From the NCBI GenBank assembly GCA_027946555.1, contig JAPEVC010000225.1, positions 1-56,661 of the forward strand: a stretch of DNA of 56,661 bases. Direction: 5' to 3'. Below, in pieces: positions 32,311-43,522 of the stretch. Each line of letters starts with the position of its first letter. The stretch's first letter is position 1. This DNA is from Gnomoniopsis sp. IMI 355080 (lineage: Eukaryota; Ascomycota; Sordariomycetes; Diaporthales; Gnomoniaceae). The position numbers were made by a program, and so were the translations under genes. Under the pieces are notes generated by a model. It did no database searches, was not told the DNA's origin, and worked only from the letters and a program-made list of their open reading frames with translations.

Positions 32311-35052
32311 CTAAGTAAAGCCTCCGGTGGATAAGCTCGGAGGTAAGTCCTCGTCACTTGTCCCCCAGCTGCTCTCGTTCGGTCCTAGCGTCAACTCCAG
32401 GACGCCTCCGTCCCTATAAAACGAATGCGAGATCCAGCTCTTCGTGTACGGCTCTCCGTCCAAAGTCGCGCTCTGCACGTATATGTTTTGATACGCATCT
32501 CCATCAAAGTTCACATTACGCACGCTTGCCGTCTTGCCCGTCATAGGATTCGTAATGTTGACTTCCTTGAAAAAGGGCGGGTTAATAAGATAGACATCCT
32601 GGCCGCTCATCGGCCACAATCCCATCATTGTCAGTGCGGCAAAGCTGCCCATGGCCCCGCTGTCATCATTCCCGGGGATGCCGTTCACAGTTTCGTTGAA
32701 TTGGCTGGGGATGTAGAAATGACGATAGTAAGATGAAAGCCCTGGGCGTCCAGCATAATGGAAGAGATAGACCATCAAGAAGGCCTGCTCGTCGCCAATA
32801 TAGTTGAGACCTGGGGTGTCATGGAAATAACGTAAACGAGCAACAAACGTCTCCGGACCGCCCAGCGTCAAAATAAGCTTTGCCATGTCGTGCGGGACGT
32901 AGAAAGTGTACAGCCAGGATGAACCTTCGTAGGTCTCATGACCGTCCGCACTATGAAGAGGTTTAATTTTAGTAAATTCGGAATCAGAGAGAGCTGGGAT
33001 GACCTACTTAAGATAGCAAGATGTAAAGTTCAAAAGTAGCGAGCAGAGTGAGGGATCCTGGTAGCCAAATGTCTGGTTGAGGTAACGCGGTTGTAGAAAT
33101 CCTGTAAAGCCACTATCTTGGAGTGGACTGGCAGTTTGGGAGATGTTGAGAAAGGAACTTTCGTCCTCTTTGAACACATTTATCCAATTTGATGAGCTTG
33201 TGAAGAGTTGCTCGGCGTCGGCTGTCTTGTTGAGTGACTGTGCCATCTCGCCGATTGTGAAGTCATTGTAAGCGTACTCCACGGTTCGTGATATGGACCT
33301 CGTGAATGGGCCCACGCCGTAAGGATCAAAGTCGTCTGCGGGGACGAATTTGAGAGAGTTCCAGCTAGCTAACCCGCCACGGCCCTCCACAGACCACACA
33401 GGAGGTTCAACTGCAGTGCAATTAGTCACGGGCCATATCTGTGAATGACACGGGAGCATTATTCCTACCTCGGGCGTCTTTGAGGACAGCCGCATAGCCG
33501 GTATCCCAATCTATTCCATCAGTGAATCCCTTAACAAAAGTGTCTGCCAAAACGACATCTGCGTTACTTCCGCCTTGGGTATAGCCTTTGCAGAGGTCCA
33601 TTCGACAATCTGGAAGCCAGCCTTCAAAGCGATAGATGTCTATGAGGCTCCTTACCATGAGAGTCTGGCTGAAAGGATCTACCAAAGTGATGAGTGGGTG
33701 AATGCTTCTATATGAGTCCCATATACAATAATAAGAATCGTAGTCTATTCTCGCGTCAGCATGGGCCGCTCGTGGGTACGCACCTAATGCAAAAGATCGA
33801 GACTTACAAGGCTCTGAGCTTTCCCACAACGGGTTCTCCCCCGTCACATCCTGCGGTGAGATGAGAGATCGATAGAGGCCGGACCAAAACGTCGTCAGAA
33901 ATGTCGTGTTAACGCCAGTTCCGTCAACAGACACGGCTCCGAGCTTGGTCCGCCATGCCTCTTCTGCCACGTTCTTCGTCCCAACAAAGTCAAAGTCTCC
34001 AATCTCGGACTCGGCGTTCTGGCAAGCTTTGTCGACGCTGATATAGCTCACACCAACTCTCACGATGATTTGGTCGTCATTATCCGGGGGATGAAACTGT
34101 ACCCAGGCCCCAGCAGGGACCGGACCCGTGGCACCAGTCGAATATGTCTTCAGCTGTTTTGGCTCTCGGCCGGGGCGATTGTTCTGGAATACCCCTGTGT
34201 CTCGAATGGACGCGCCTTGAAAATCAGCGCAAAAGTGCAAATCGTATGTGCCGATGCCGAAGCTCGGATTGAAGGTTCCGTTGCCAATTATGCGTCCGCT
34301 GGACGGATCTACACTCACACTACCATTGGTTCGACTGTCGGCCAAGTCTATGAGGTCGATAAGGATCAAAGGGCTGTACGGTAAGGCTGGAGTGGAGGAG
34401 TTGGCAGTACCGGTAGAAGAGTTCGCCGGAAACGTGATGCGGTAAAGAGCCGTGTGATTAGTGACTGTGATCTCGGTATGCACTGAGGTATTGAGAGACA
34501 CGGCGAAATAACCTGGGCTCGCCTGAACGGTTGAGTTGATCCGATCAGATGCGCGCAAAGCCTTTGCAAATTTGCACTGTGTAATGTCGTCTTCCGGACA
34601 GCCAGCTTGTGGGAAAATGGGGAAATTTCCTTTCGCGAGACCCTGATGAACAAAGACAATTAGCCTCCTCCTTCTACCGTCAACAATGGGGCCTGGTCAA
34701 GAAGTGTGTGATTCTTACGCCGCCGGTCCCGCTGTCATGCATTTGAGAAAATCCAGTTACTGCGATGGTTTCATTAGCCAAGTGCTTGAAATTTGAACGA
34801 GAACCTCTACTAACTCTGACTGTCATCAGAAGCGTAACCACCCTGCGCTTCGCCATTTACGTCTGCAACCGCCTTGGCCATTCCAAACGGCAATGTTGCT
34901 CCCGGGAAAACATGGCCGCCATTGATGGTACCGATCAGGGGATCAACAAATTGAAACGGTTCACCCGAAGTAGCATTCTGAGCCAAAGCAGGAGTGACCA
35001 AAAATAAGAGGAACTGCGTCCAGTGCAACATGGAAAACAATCTGTCCGCCAT
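32311..35052 (-). CDS. Secreted GH92 alpha-mannosidase
   Basis: Six exons join in phase to 810 residues: 35052-34815, 34759-34719, 34642-33808, 33744-33469, 33410-33008 and 32950-32311. The 63 bp third intron is in frame but disrupts the conserved SSEP/YYDSYYCIWDSYR block, so it was removed. The signal peptide is MLHWTQFLLFLVTPALAQ, preceded by seven residues or initiating there. GH92 landmarks are FVDPLIGT...GGHVFPGATLPFGMAK near the N-terminus, GFSQMHDSGTGG, WDSYRSIHPLI, GHETYEGSSWLYTF and GNDDSGAMGSFAAL. The family is calcium-dependent exo-alpha-mannosidases, mostly alpha-1,2, acting on N-glycans or yeast-type mannan. Numerous sequons fit an extracellular glycoprotein. Its position 6.5 kb from PNGase A suggests shared use on glycoproteins. 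Confidence 0.92.
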
Positions 35053-36836
35053 AGCTTCCTTCGTGTGAGCGAGCGGCTCTCCGGGCTGTAGGCAATGTCC
35101 CGGAGTGGAAGGGCGGGCGGAACAGATGTGCGAGCTGGAATGTTCCGATCCCTACTGGATGATTCGAAATATGGATGTTAGGTATGATGATTCATTTATG
35201 TCGACCCAAATTATGAGGGAAAACAAGCGCCCAAATACCCCTCTTCTTTACACTGTTAGGAACCCAAGGTACGAGAAAGTCACTTTATCTTTATTTTTCC
35301 CACTCGCGTGGTCATTGGCCCGAGCGGTACATTGCCCTGGTGAATGCTACTACGATACTAGGCCTTCAGATTGCCATCATTTCGGTTCGCACCGGTATGT
35401 CTAAGATGCCGGGAAGATCCCGTACATGCGGGGTGCCGATCACGAAGTCTGTTCAACGTCTGCAAGGGACTATGACCTTTTCTTATTCAGATGCAGCTTA
35501 CCAGTTTTCAGGTTAATCAAGCAACTATATTGCAGTCTGGTAATGCAACTGCCAGATTCGTGCAGAGTCATGGGTCCCCATCTGCGGGAGATCAACGTCA
35601 CTGTGAGGGGGAAAATGTAACCCATACTATGCCAATGTACCTAATTGTTCCGTGGATGTTCGGTTACCCGGGCTGGCCATATTGGGAAGTGCTGAGAGTT
35701 GGGCAGAGTTTAGACGATTGTCTAATAAAGCTTTCACTACTCAAGCTGAACGCTGAGCAGCGAGATCGTGTAAGCTGTCCTGATCCCTGCCTGATCAAGG
35801 GCAATAATACCTACCTCGCTAGATGCTATATCCATTCTATCTCAGAACTTACTCCCAACGGCCGCAAGTCTGTCGAAGCTGCTGGTGGACCGGTCCAGAA
35901 CGAGCGACCCATGGTGGTATTCTGTTATCACAGGTGCGTATAGAAACCGGCCTGACGAGCCATCTCAATAAAGTTGTCACAGCGACAGGCACATATCATC
36001 TTGGGTTGTCAAACGGCTACTCAGAACCCTATGATTCTGGATGAGATGATTCAGAACGAAGGCATGATAACACCACCATCAATCGGGACAAGATTTCGAA
36101 GTACCTTTTCCCCCCATAGAGGGTGTGGTGATTTGTGCAGGGACGTTGCACTCACCTCGCGTTGCTCTCCTAATTTGTATTCAGGCAAAAGCTCACCAAT
36201 TTGCACAAGTGAGCAGACAACGAAATCTGTCGGAGGCGGAGGCGATGTGCCAGGCCTGGGTCGCAGAAAGTCGATCGAACTGAGGCCCGCGAAGCCTGGA
36301 GTGCTGGACGAGGATGGGTGACTCCGCGCCGCAATGTCATGGCTGGCATATGCGCGCAACTTTGGAGACAAGAGCTGGAAGTAGGTACGAGGAGCGTTTG
36401 CAGCGGTCCATCGCGTTTCGGGTCTAGATTTCCGGTGATTCAAGACCAGCCCAGACCCGGAGAACAAATTCAAAACTTGACCTAGACATGCGCATGAAGG
36501 GGTACTGGGCTGGTTTACTTGGAGTTCTGGCTCCGTGATGTACTGTCGTCGTTCCAGACCAAATTCAGCCTTTGATCTCGAAGTCAACTAGACTTGATAT
36601 GTATTTGGGAATCTAAGAGTAAGCGGTCAAGAGGCTTGTTATATTTGCTTGGGCTAAAAATGAATTGTGAGCCTTGCCCAGTGAGGACCCTGCCTGGTCT
36701 TCATCTTGATTGATACCAGGTATGTACATAGGTAGTTGAGATAATCTCCATCAGCGTCTCGATCCAACACCGCTGTCTTGATGAAAAGCCGTGTTGATAG
36801 ATGCTATATTCTTCCGTTCTATGAACTGTGCGAGCA
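35053..36836. other. 1.8 kb intergenic region with a possible isolated exon
   Basis: The region separates two minus-strand genes. Most frames look random. The part near 36185-36283 on the plus strand is GC-rich and reads as a protein-like terminal exon after a CAG acceptor (see separate entry). The minus-strand 178-codon frame at 36051-36587 covers the same DNA and has no known family. Confidence 0.35.
36185..36283 (+). other. Possible orphan terminal exon
   Basis: After TTGTATTCAG a 33-codon frame reads KAHQFAQVSRQRNLSEAEAM and ends in AWVAESRSN-stop, a helical, protein-like composition standing out from the surroundings. No convincing upstream exon could be joined. It may be a gene remnant or chance. 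Confidence 0.15.
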
Positions 36837-37658
36837 TTACGGCGTGGGATCGATCCACTGCAGCTGCTCGTCCATCCATGTGCGAATTTTTCCAATAGCA
36901 AACATATCGTGTCGAATCTCCGATGTATCCCAACTGTCAGTTGCGTCAGTCCAGCCTGGTGTGCCGCGGCTATGCAGCAGCTATTGTCCAACGGGACGGC
37001 ATGAGTCAAAGTCGATAAGGACCGGCATGCCCGTTTCGCTGATCAAGATGTTTGCAGGATTGAGGTCGTTATGGGCGAGGCCGAGGTTGTGCAGATGAGC
37101 GAGAGCCGCCTCTAGGGCACTCAGGAAGGCCACTTTATCGAGAGGTGGTCTGCCGTGGTCTTCGATGTGATGTTTGAGGTCGTTGTGATGACGATCGAGC
37201 ACCAACCCAGTGATGAAGCCTCTCCTTACGCGACATCCGTGGTAGCCGATGATGGCAGGATGAGGGTGTTGAGAAATTATTTCCAAGTTCCGGGTTTCAT
37301 CAAAGAGCAGACCAGGGATGATTTGGACGCAGTCTTGATTCTTGTATTCCTCGTATTCGATCAATCTTGGTCGCTTGAGATAGAGGTTGCTCGCCAGCGG
37401 TTGCTCATCTTGGAAAATGGAAAGCTTTCCATTACCTTCAGGGAGCTTAGGGTAGATCTCTGCATCTGGAACCCGCACGAGCGCGGAAGAATACTCATCC
37501 AAGGAAATCTTGAGCTTGCGGACAGCCAACTGGCCAAAGTAGACTTCGTCGTCCTTCTCGATGAGGGCAAACGTGGTGTACGAGAACGTTCCGGTGTTCG
37601 GATCGAACGATTCTGCAACAAAGTCCAAATCACGAAAGTGCATGACCTTCGGCGCCAT
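36837..37658 (-). pseudogene. Kinase-like gene interrupted by one in-frame TAG
   Basis: The frame opens at 37658 and runs 225 residues to a TAG at 36983-36981. The same frame then continues 47 codons with clear family character (SRGTPGWTDATDSWDTSE, RHDMFAIGKIRTWMDEQL) to a TAA at 36837. The catalytic loop AHNDLNPANILI (HRD to HND, DxxxxN kept) and metal loop LIDFDSC sit just before the TAG, and the post-stop part is the expected activation segment and C-lobe start. A GTRGTEGW-like segment normally follows here in fungal kinase-like proteins. One base change (CAG or AAG to TAG) explains the break. Either this is a young pseudogene, the stop is read through, or the base is wrong. No intron can remove it. 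The first 150 residues, including EVYFGQLAVRKL and CVQIIPGLLFDETRNLEII, form a divergent N-lobe. Confidence 0.65.
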
Positions 37659-38313
37659 ACTCTCAGTGTTGAATTAATATAAATCCGGCGCGATCGTCTT
37701 TTTTTTTTTCCTTCTTTTCCCTCTCAGTCCGCAATGAGTGGGGTGAGATGGGTGAGGTTGCTCTCCGTCTAGTGCCGGCTCTCGGAGCTCGTTGGAGACT
37801 CACTCGCAGGCGGGCCGAGAGATGGAGAAGGACTTGAGAGAAACAATGGAAGTTCAAGCTGTATTGAATCTAGCGATCGGCTTTCAGAAGCCACGGTGCA
37901 TAAGTCGACCTGGTATAACAGCGCGAGACCTCTTCGGATCCTAAAGTTGTGACGGACTCTGCTCGGCGGTCGATGCTAAATAGAAGGGAGAAGTCTTAGG
38001 GGACGAGGTTGCTGATCCAAACAAAGTCAGGTGATGATCCGAATACCGTCTGCACTGATCAGTGATGCTCATGGATGATTAACGATTTTGTTTGATGGCT
38101 CTTACCTAGGCAATTTTGCTGCTTGCTTGCCCGGTCTTAAAATGCATATGTACCTACTTATAAGTACCTAGGTAGGTATCTTCCCAAGTAGGTACCCAGG
38201 CAGAGAACGGCAACTTTGTTTATAAATACCTAAACAAACGTATGGTGGCGCATCACGTCTTCCCATCCTACAAGGTCCCCGACTTCCCGAAGTCCAGGGT
38301 CAATCTACACCAT
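37659..38313. promoter_or_regulatory. Upstream region of the interrupted kinase, with TACCTAGG motifs
   Basis: The kinase leader has a T/C-rich tract at 37697-37725 (A/G-rich on the coding strand). TACCTAGGTA-type repeats fill 38150-38202. No gene was seen. Confidence 0.4.
38150..38202. repeat. TACCTAGGTA-type palindromic repeats
   Basis: Units TACCTACTTATAAGTACCTA, GGTAGGTATC and AAGTAGGTACCCAGG follow each other, matching the array at 7171-7249. Confidence 0.55.
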
Positions 38314-39168
38314 CTACAGTCCTAAAGACAGTTTTGCACCCAATATTCCCCCCAAGATAGTCCCTGTTACTCGCTGCTTCAACCCGATATCAACACGGCC
38401 CCATCGTTCAATATAATCAAACTCGGCGCACCAGCTCCTTTGCATATCACAGAACTCACTATACGAAGTTCTCAAAGCCTCCGCGTGCTGACTGCAGAAC
38501 AACTGCGCGTCCTCGATACTGTCAAACACCAGTTCCTCGTAACCGCCCCTGTCCCAACACTTTTCAGCTGGAAATTGTGTCTCGGCAAACGTGGCGTAGA
38601 TCTGTTCCCTAGGTACCGGAAGGATCGCGTTTCTCTGGTAGTAGGCCATCGCCAGAACTCGCACATTGTCACCATGCTTCGCCCAGCGGTCCCTAAACTC
38701 AGTCTCGTTGAGACCGAGTCCCGGTGCTAGAGCAGCTATTAGCACGACGGGCCGCTGGTGTCCGTCAATATGCCCCGGACGCCCGAGGACACCGTCTCCA
38801 TGATGTGTGTCGTGTTCCAGCCGTTCAGTCAGGAAAATATGCTTTGGGACGGCAAACTCATGCCTTGCTGCCGCGGACGCTCGGTATTCTGCAGACTGCA
38901 GTGAGCCTTGCAGGACCGATATTGAGGGCCAGGTAAGCTGTGCTAGTGACTGGTAAGGGCTATCGTGCTCTGGGAGAGGTAGATATGTCAACTGTTTCGC
39001 ACCGCCGAGAGCCGAGGGGAGGTAGAGCCCTTGAATGTATTGGCTGATGAGTCCTAGGCTAGAGGCTGCTTCTTTCGTTTCCTCGGCATGGACAGTGCAG
39101 AACTCATGCTTGAATTCATCGACTGATAGGTCTGCGAGTTTGTCGGCTATTATTGTAAACTGCATCAC
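38314..39168 (-). CDS. EthD-domain protein, two dimeric alpha/beta-barrel repeats
   Basis: This is a single exon of 284 residues. Two ferredoxin-like segments of the EthD/stress-responsive barrel type are visible. The first is at about 1-115 (FTIIADKLADLSVDEFKHEF...VHAEE...LGLISQYIQG). The second is at about 135-255 (VVLIAALAPGLGLNETEFRD...WAKHGDNVRVLA...YQRN), each with the typical xxF+xxWxxxH helix and a closing 'EL.FDS.EDAQ' strand. A hydrophobic tail (GTILGGILGAKLSLGL) follows. EthD proteins bind or transform small lipophilic molecules; some are polyketide cyclases or ether-degradation helpers. The actual reaction is unknown. It diverges from the transcription factor 765 bp away. Confidence 0.7.
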   Translation of the reverse strand: MMQFTIIADKLADLSVDEFKHEFCTVHAEETKEAASSLGLISQYIQGLYLPSALGGAKQLTYLPLPEHDSPYQSLAQLTWPSISVLQGSLQSAEYRASAAARHEFAVPKHIFLTERLEHDTHHGDGVLGRPGHIDGHQRPVVLIAALAPGLGLNETEFRDRWAKHGDNVRVLAMAYYQRNAILPVPREQIYATFAETQFPAEKCWDRGGYEELVFDSIEDAQLFCSQHAEALRTSYSEFCDMQRSWCAEFDYIERWGRVDIGLKQRVTGTILGGILGAKLSLGL

Positions 39169-39933
39169 GTCCTGTGTGATTGTTGATCCAGGAAAGAAAT
39201 TGTTGAAGGATGGCCGGTAGAATGTGGTGAACGGTAGTGAATGATATCCTCAAACCATCACTACTAGTACCAAATGCCCCACTTTCCGAGTGTCTCCTGG
39301 CGACACCGCTGTCACATCACTACCCGTGAACGATGCATTGATGATGATACGCTTTAAGCACAGATGCGTTTCATGTCCACATCACCGTCAACTGTAAAAA
39401 GCGCTCATAAGCTTTGTGTCCTTACCACATGATGCAGTAGTGGTCCATGATGTCTACATATGCTTAGTCATCGCGCGCATACGACACATTCCTGTTTGGG
39501 ACTTGGTTGAGTTAGTAGCGCTCGGCAAGCCGGGAAGACGGACGGGCCACGGTAGGTAGCGGGCGGTTTGAGACTGTGTGGCCCCGCATTAGTTCAACTA
39601 GAGAAATACAACAGTCACAGTTCGGAAAAACACAGGTAAATAAGCTCCGACGTCTCTGGTGAAGTTGTTACCTTTCTTGCGTTGTCAATTAGTTCCTGCT
39701 GGTGACAACCTGAGCCTGGCACGGTGGGACCTTCGGGCGGCGCGCGCTGGCAGTGGAGGATTGCAGAGTCACCGAGTGGCTTGGAGCACACCCCCAACCA
39801 GCAATTGTCCCAGGCCCAATACCGGATGAAGGTGTTGGACTGCGGACCGCCTCTATCTCCACCCTGTGTACCGCCAATCGTCCGTCGGAAGCGTCGAAAC
39901 CTTGCAGAAGCACCATGGAATAGAAGACCTAGA
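39169..39933. promoter_or_regulatory. Divergent promoter region, EthD gene and transcription factor
   Basis: This 765 bp gap lies between diverging genes. A minus-strand frame at 39615-40007 overlaps the regulator's first exon and looks non-coding. No specific site was recognised. Confidence 0.35.
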
Positions 39934-42281
39934 ATGGATTCTCGTCCGAAGAGCAATAAGAGAACCCGGGTTGTCACGGGATGGTGAGTGCTTCCGAGTC
40001 CAGTCATCGATATATCCGCAGAGCCAATCTAAGTCTTAGCTACTTGGTGATAGCCATGCATGCAGATGTGAGTTATGAGAAGGCCATGAATATTAGACTT
40101 GCGGTCATATGCTGATATTCCAAAGCACGCCACGTACGATGTGAGTACTGGGGTCTCAAGAGAATCACAGCTTAGATCTTATGACTGACATACAGTTCAG
40201 GCGATGAGAGGCTTCCTACCTGTGCTTCCTGTGAGAAGGATGGCATTGGGTGCGTGCGGACACATAACGTTCGCTTCAAAGACACTACCAAAATTGGCTC
40301 CGATATACCTTCATTCCCCGAGGCTCAAGTATGGGTTGGATTAGAGGGACCAAGTAAAGTGACCCGGGCTTCCTTCTGAACGACCTGAAAGACTGAATGA
40401 GCGGCAGTACAATATCGAGACGAAACATTCCGCATATCCCAGTGGTACGAGGATCCTGAGACTACGGGCACGATTGACAATGAGCCAACGGTATCAAGCA
40501 GCCTGGCGTATCCACAAAATTACGATAATACTCCTCGCTCCAACCTATCCAATGATTTGGACTGTCACGAACCGCCGAAGCATCATGTTACACCAACTCT
40601 CGAGATCATCCAGCCGATGAACACAGATCATGACTTACTCCACGACGCTAATGGGGTCAAGACCAGTTGGCATGCCACAGCCTACGGAGGCGCTATCAGG
40701 CCAATCACGAGCGAAGACCGAAGCCAGGCCGGGTCCCATCACACGCCCGACACATCCAGGTCACTGTCAATCTATGGCAGGTCACCTGCATCTTTGCCTT
40801 TGCAAAGTGATCCGTCTCCTCTCACAGATCGCGAGGCTGTTCTGATGCGGAACTATTCTGAGAACATGGCCCCGTGGGTATGTTGACGGTTTCTTTCTGA
40901 CCAGACTCCAACTGGGACAAGATGCTCACTCACAGATATTCTAGAATGATATCCACGATCCTGGCCGTCATTTTGAAACAGAGGTTCCGCGTCGTGCTCT
41001 GTTCCATCCAACCCTCCGCTTTGCCATTTTCGCGTTCTCGTCGAAACACCTCAACAGACGGAATGAACGTCCGGGTACTATCTGCACCGAGGCTCTAGAG
41101 TATTATGACAAGTGTTTGAACCTTCTCATACCAGCAATATCCGCGCCGGAAAGACATGTGACGGAGGAAGTCCATGCAGCTGTCGGCATCCTCCGACAAT
41201 TCGAAGAGATGGAACGTCAGTAGGGGCCGCTATGAATGCAGCATTGAACCCATTCTAGCAGATCCGGGCTGCTAACCTGGAGTATAGGGGATGACCGACA
41301 GCTTCATCTGACTGGAACACGACGAATAATGAATTCGATGCAAGACTTCGACTTTACCCCTGGCCTGAGAGAGGCATCGGCATGGCTTTGCCTGCGGCAA
41401 GACACCTACATCTGTTTGGTCAACCAGACAACACTAGAAACGCAATTGCAGCCGTTCCTGCAATCCGACTGCTTTCATGGATCAGACGACTTCGCTTATG
41501 CTCAGAGGATGGTGTATTTCCTTGCACAAGTTGCTGCTTGCGCCTTCCTCGAATCACCTGCTACAAGAACCTCGCGCCTTGAGGAGGCTGCAAAACACAT
41601 TGACGAGTGGTACCGAGAGAGGCCGTCAACCTTTGAGCCTATCAAGCATGTTCCCCGGGATCTAAACTTGGGCAGAGTTCTGCCAGAGATATGGATGTTG
41701 CTCCCATGCCACGGTATGCTGAACTCCCTTCAAAACATTTGCTTACTCGATATGCTTTACGAAAGAAAACTGACCGGGTAATCCTAGTTTTGGGTTTACA
41801 ATACTATCACATCGCACGCATTGTGTTGATATTATACACCCCATCGGGACAGAAACATGGTTACGAACATTTACGAGAGACTAGGAGGATAGAGGCAAGC
41901 CCAACACTGAGACTTTCAACCGAATTATAATACACATATAGATTGTCTGACATAAAGCTTCGTGGCAGACCACAATTAAGAATCATCTACGCTGTGTCAT
42001 TGGACTCGCCAAATCCAATAGTAAAGCGGAAAACACGCTCTTCACAGCCAGACACGCCATTGCAGCCTGTGAGTATTTGACTAAATTGTTCATACTGATA
42101 AGTTGGATTCACAATTGGTCACACAAATGACTAACTAATTCTGCCAGGGGGAGGTGTTTTGCGGGAAAGGGAAGATCGAGATATTGTGCAACAGTTCTTG
42201 GATGACTTGCAAAACACAACCGGGTGGAATACTACATCGCTTCTAGCGTCTTTACAGGAGCAATGGAACGAAGAGGGGTAA
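39934..42281 (+). CDS. Fungal Zn2Cys6-type regulator with damaged zinc-cluster exon
   Basis: The exons I can place are 39934-39983, a degenerate one at 40112-40140, then 40201-40353, 40408-40877, 40945-41215, 41288-41713, 41788-41894, 41969-42068 and 42148-42281. Phases agree from 40140 onward. Exon 1 ends KRTRVVTG, the usual lead-in to CWTC. Exon 3 gives DERLPTCASCEKDGIGC, the second half of the zinc cluster. The linking exon, which should encode the first two cysteines, reads C-stop-Y-S-K-A-R-H-V-R, with TGG as TGA and a Cys codon as TCC, and lacks an AG acceptor. The downstream fungal-specific transcription-factor domain (ENMAPW, PRRALFHPTLRFAIFAFSS, ASAWLCLRQD, TGWNTTSLL) looks intact. 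One intron (41895-41968) has a GC donor. Likely a recently damaged regulator of nearby genes, or one that has lost DNA binding. Confidence 0.75.
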
Positions 42282-42382
42282 CCCAGGTATTGGACTCGAG
42301 CAACCGATATCACCATACATCTCAGATAAATAATGTTCAAACTCATGTAATCATTATCGGCGCAGAAATTCGTTTGCAGCTT

Positions 42383-43522
42383 CTATAGCTTGGCTCCCTC
42401 AATCCTCTTGCCAGTCTCATCAAAATTAATCTGCTTCCCAGTGACCAGTGCCTCCTGAATCCAAGATCCGATCTGGACAGCCTTTATGGAGTTGACCAAC
42501 TTGAGCGGCAAAGGCTTGTCATCCAGGCAGCATTCGGTAAATTCGTTGGTCTCCGTCACGAATGCTTGTTCGAAGCGAGCATAGTAGTGCGCACCCACCT
42601 CTCGGGTGATACCCTGAGGACCATAGAAGTTCACAAAGTTCTTCTGGGGGTTTCCGTTCACTGTGATCTTTCCCTCGGTACCAATGACCTCCGTTGTGTC
42701 CTCTTGGCCGTGGGCCATCATTCTTGAGCAGTAGTAGTAGGCGATCCTGCCGCCCCAGAACTCGACGATGCCGACAGCATTATCGAAGTCATTGTGCTTC
42801 TTCAGATCGGGCTGTACAGCCCTGACGCCACTGGCACAGATACTCTTGGGAGTGGAATCATCGCCAAAGAACCACAAGGTGAGATCGATATCGTGAACAG
42901 ACATGTCGACAAATACACCACCCGACCAGGCAGCATAAGCCACAAAGAAGCCTGAAGGGTCGTGCTTGTCACATGTCTGACTGCGGAGGATAGTGGGGCG
43001 ACCGATCAAGCCCTGCTCTGTCTTCTGGAAGGCGTCGCGGTAGGATTCGTCAAAACGGCGGGACATGCCACACATGACTTTGAGATGAGGCCTCTTGCGA
43101 GCTTCGGCGACGACCTCTTTGCACTGTAGACGAGAAAAAGGCATGGGTTAGAAGTGTTAAAGATAGAACAAGTTTCAGATGAGGGGAAGACCCACAATGT
43201 CGACGCTGGTGGAAAGCGGCTTCTCGCAGAGGACGTGGAGGTTCTTCTCCATGGCCTTGATGGCCTCCTCGGCGTGGACTGAAGTGGCGGTTCCAATCAC
43301 CACGGCCATGAGGCCCTCGTGCTCCAACATCTTCTCATAACTGTCATAGAGGGTAACGCCATAAGGCTCAAGGTTGATGCGCCCCCAAGAGAGCTCATCT
43401 TTATCTGGGGAGAAAGCAGCCACGAGCTCAGCACGAGGGGCTCTGTGGAGGAAGTTCAAGGCGTGTCTCTGGCCCATACGCCCCAGGCCAGCAGCGGCGA
43501 TCTTGAGCTTCTTTGGTGCCAT
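42383..43522 (-). CDS. Gfo/Idh/MocA-family NAD(P)-dependent dehydrogenase
   Basis: Two exons, 43522-43196 and 43123-42383, join across a 72 bp intron (GTGGGT...CAG) to give 355 residues. The Rossmann motif is AAAGLGRMGQRHA at about 8-20. The catalytic lysine motif is CEKPLS near 98-103, and the second-domain signature SVHDIDLTLWFFGD carries the substrate-site HDxD. The sequence resembles inositol 2-dehydrogenase-like fungal enzymes, which oxidise sugars or polyols; exact substrate unknown. It is cytosolic, with no targeting signal. It is convergent with the regulator, 101 bp apart, and diverges from the NmrA-like gene across a 2.1 kb region with CreA-type sites, which fits carbon-source control. 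Confidence 0.9.

Noticed and set aside
36051..36587. 178-codon minus-strand frame upstream of the interrupted kinase
   Set aside because: It is Pro/Ser-rich with no motif; the plus strand of the same DNA is more protein-like.
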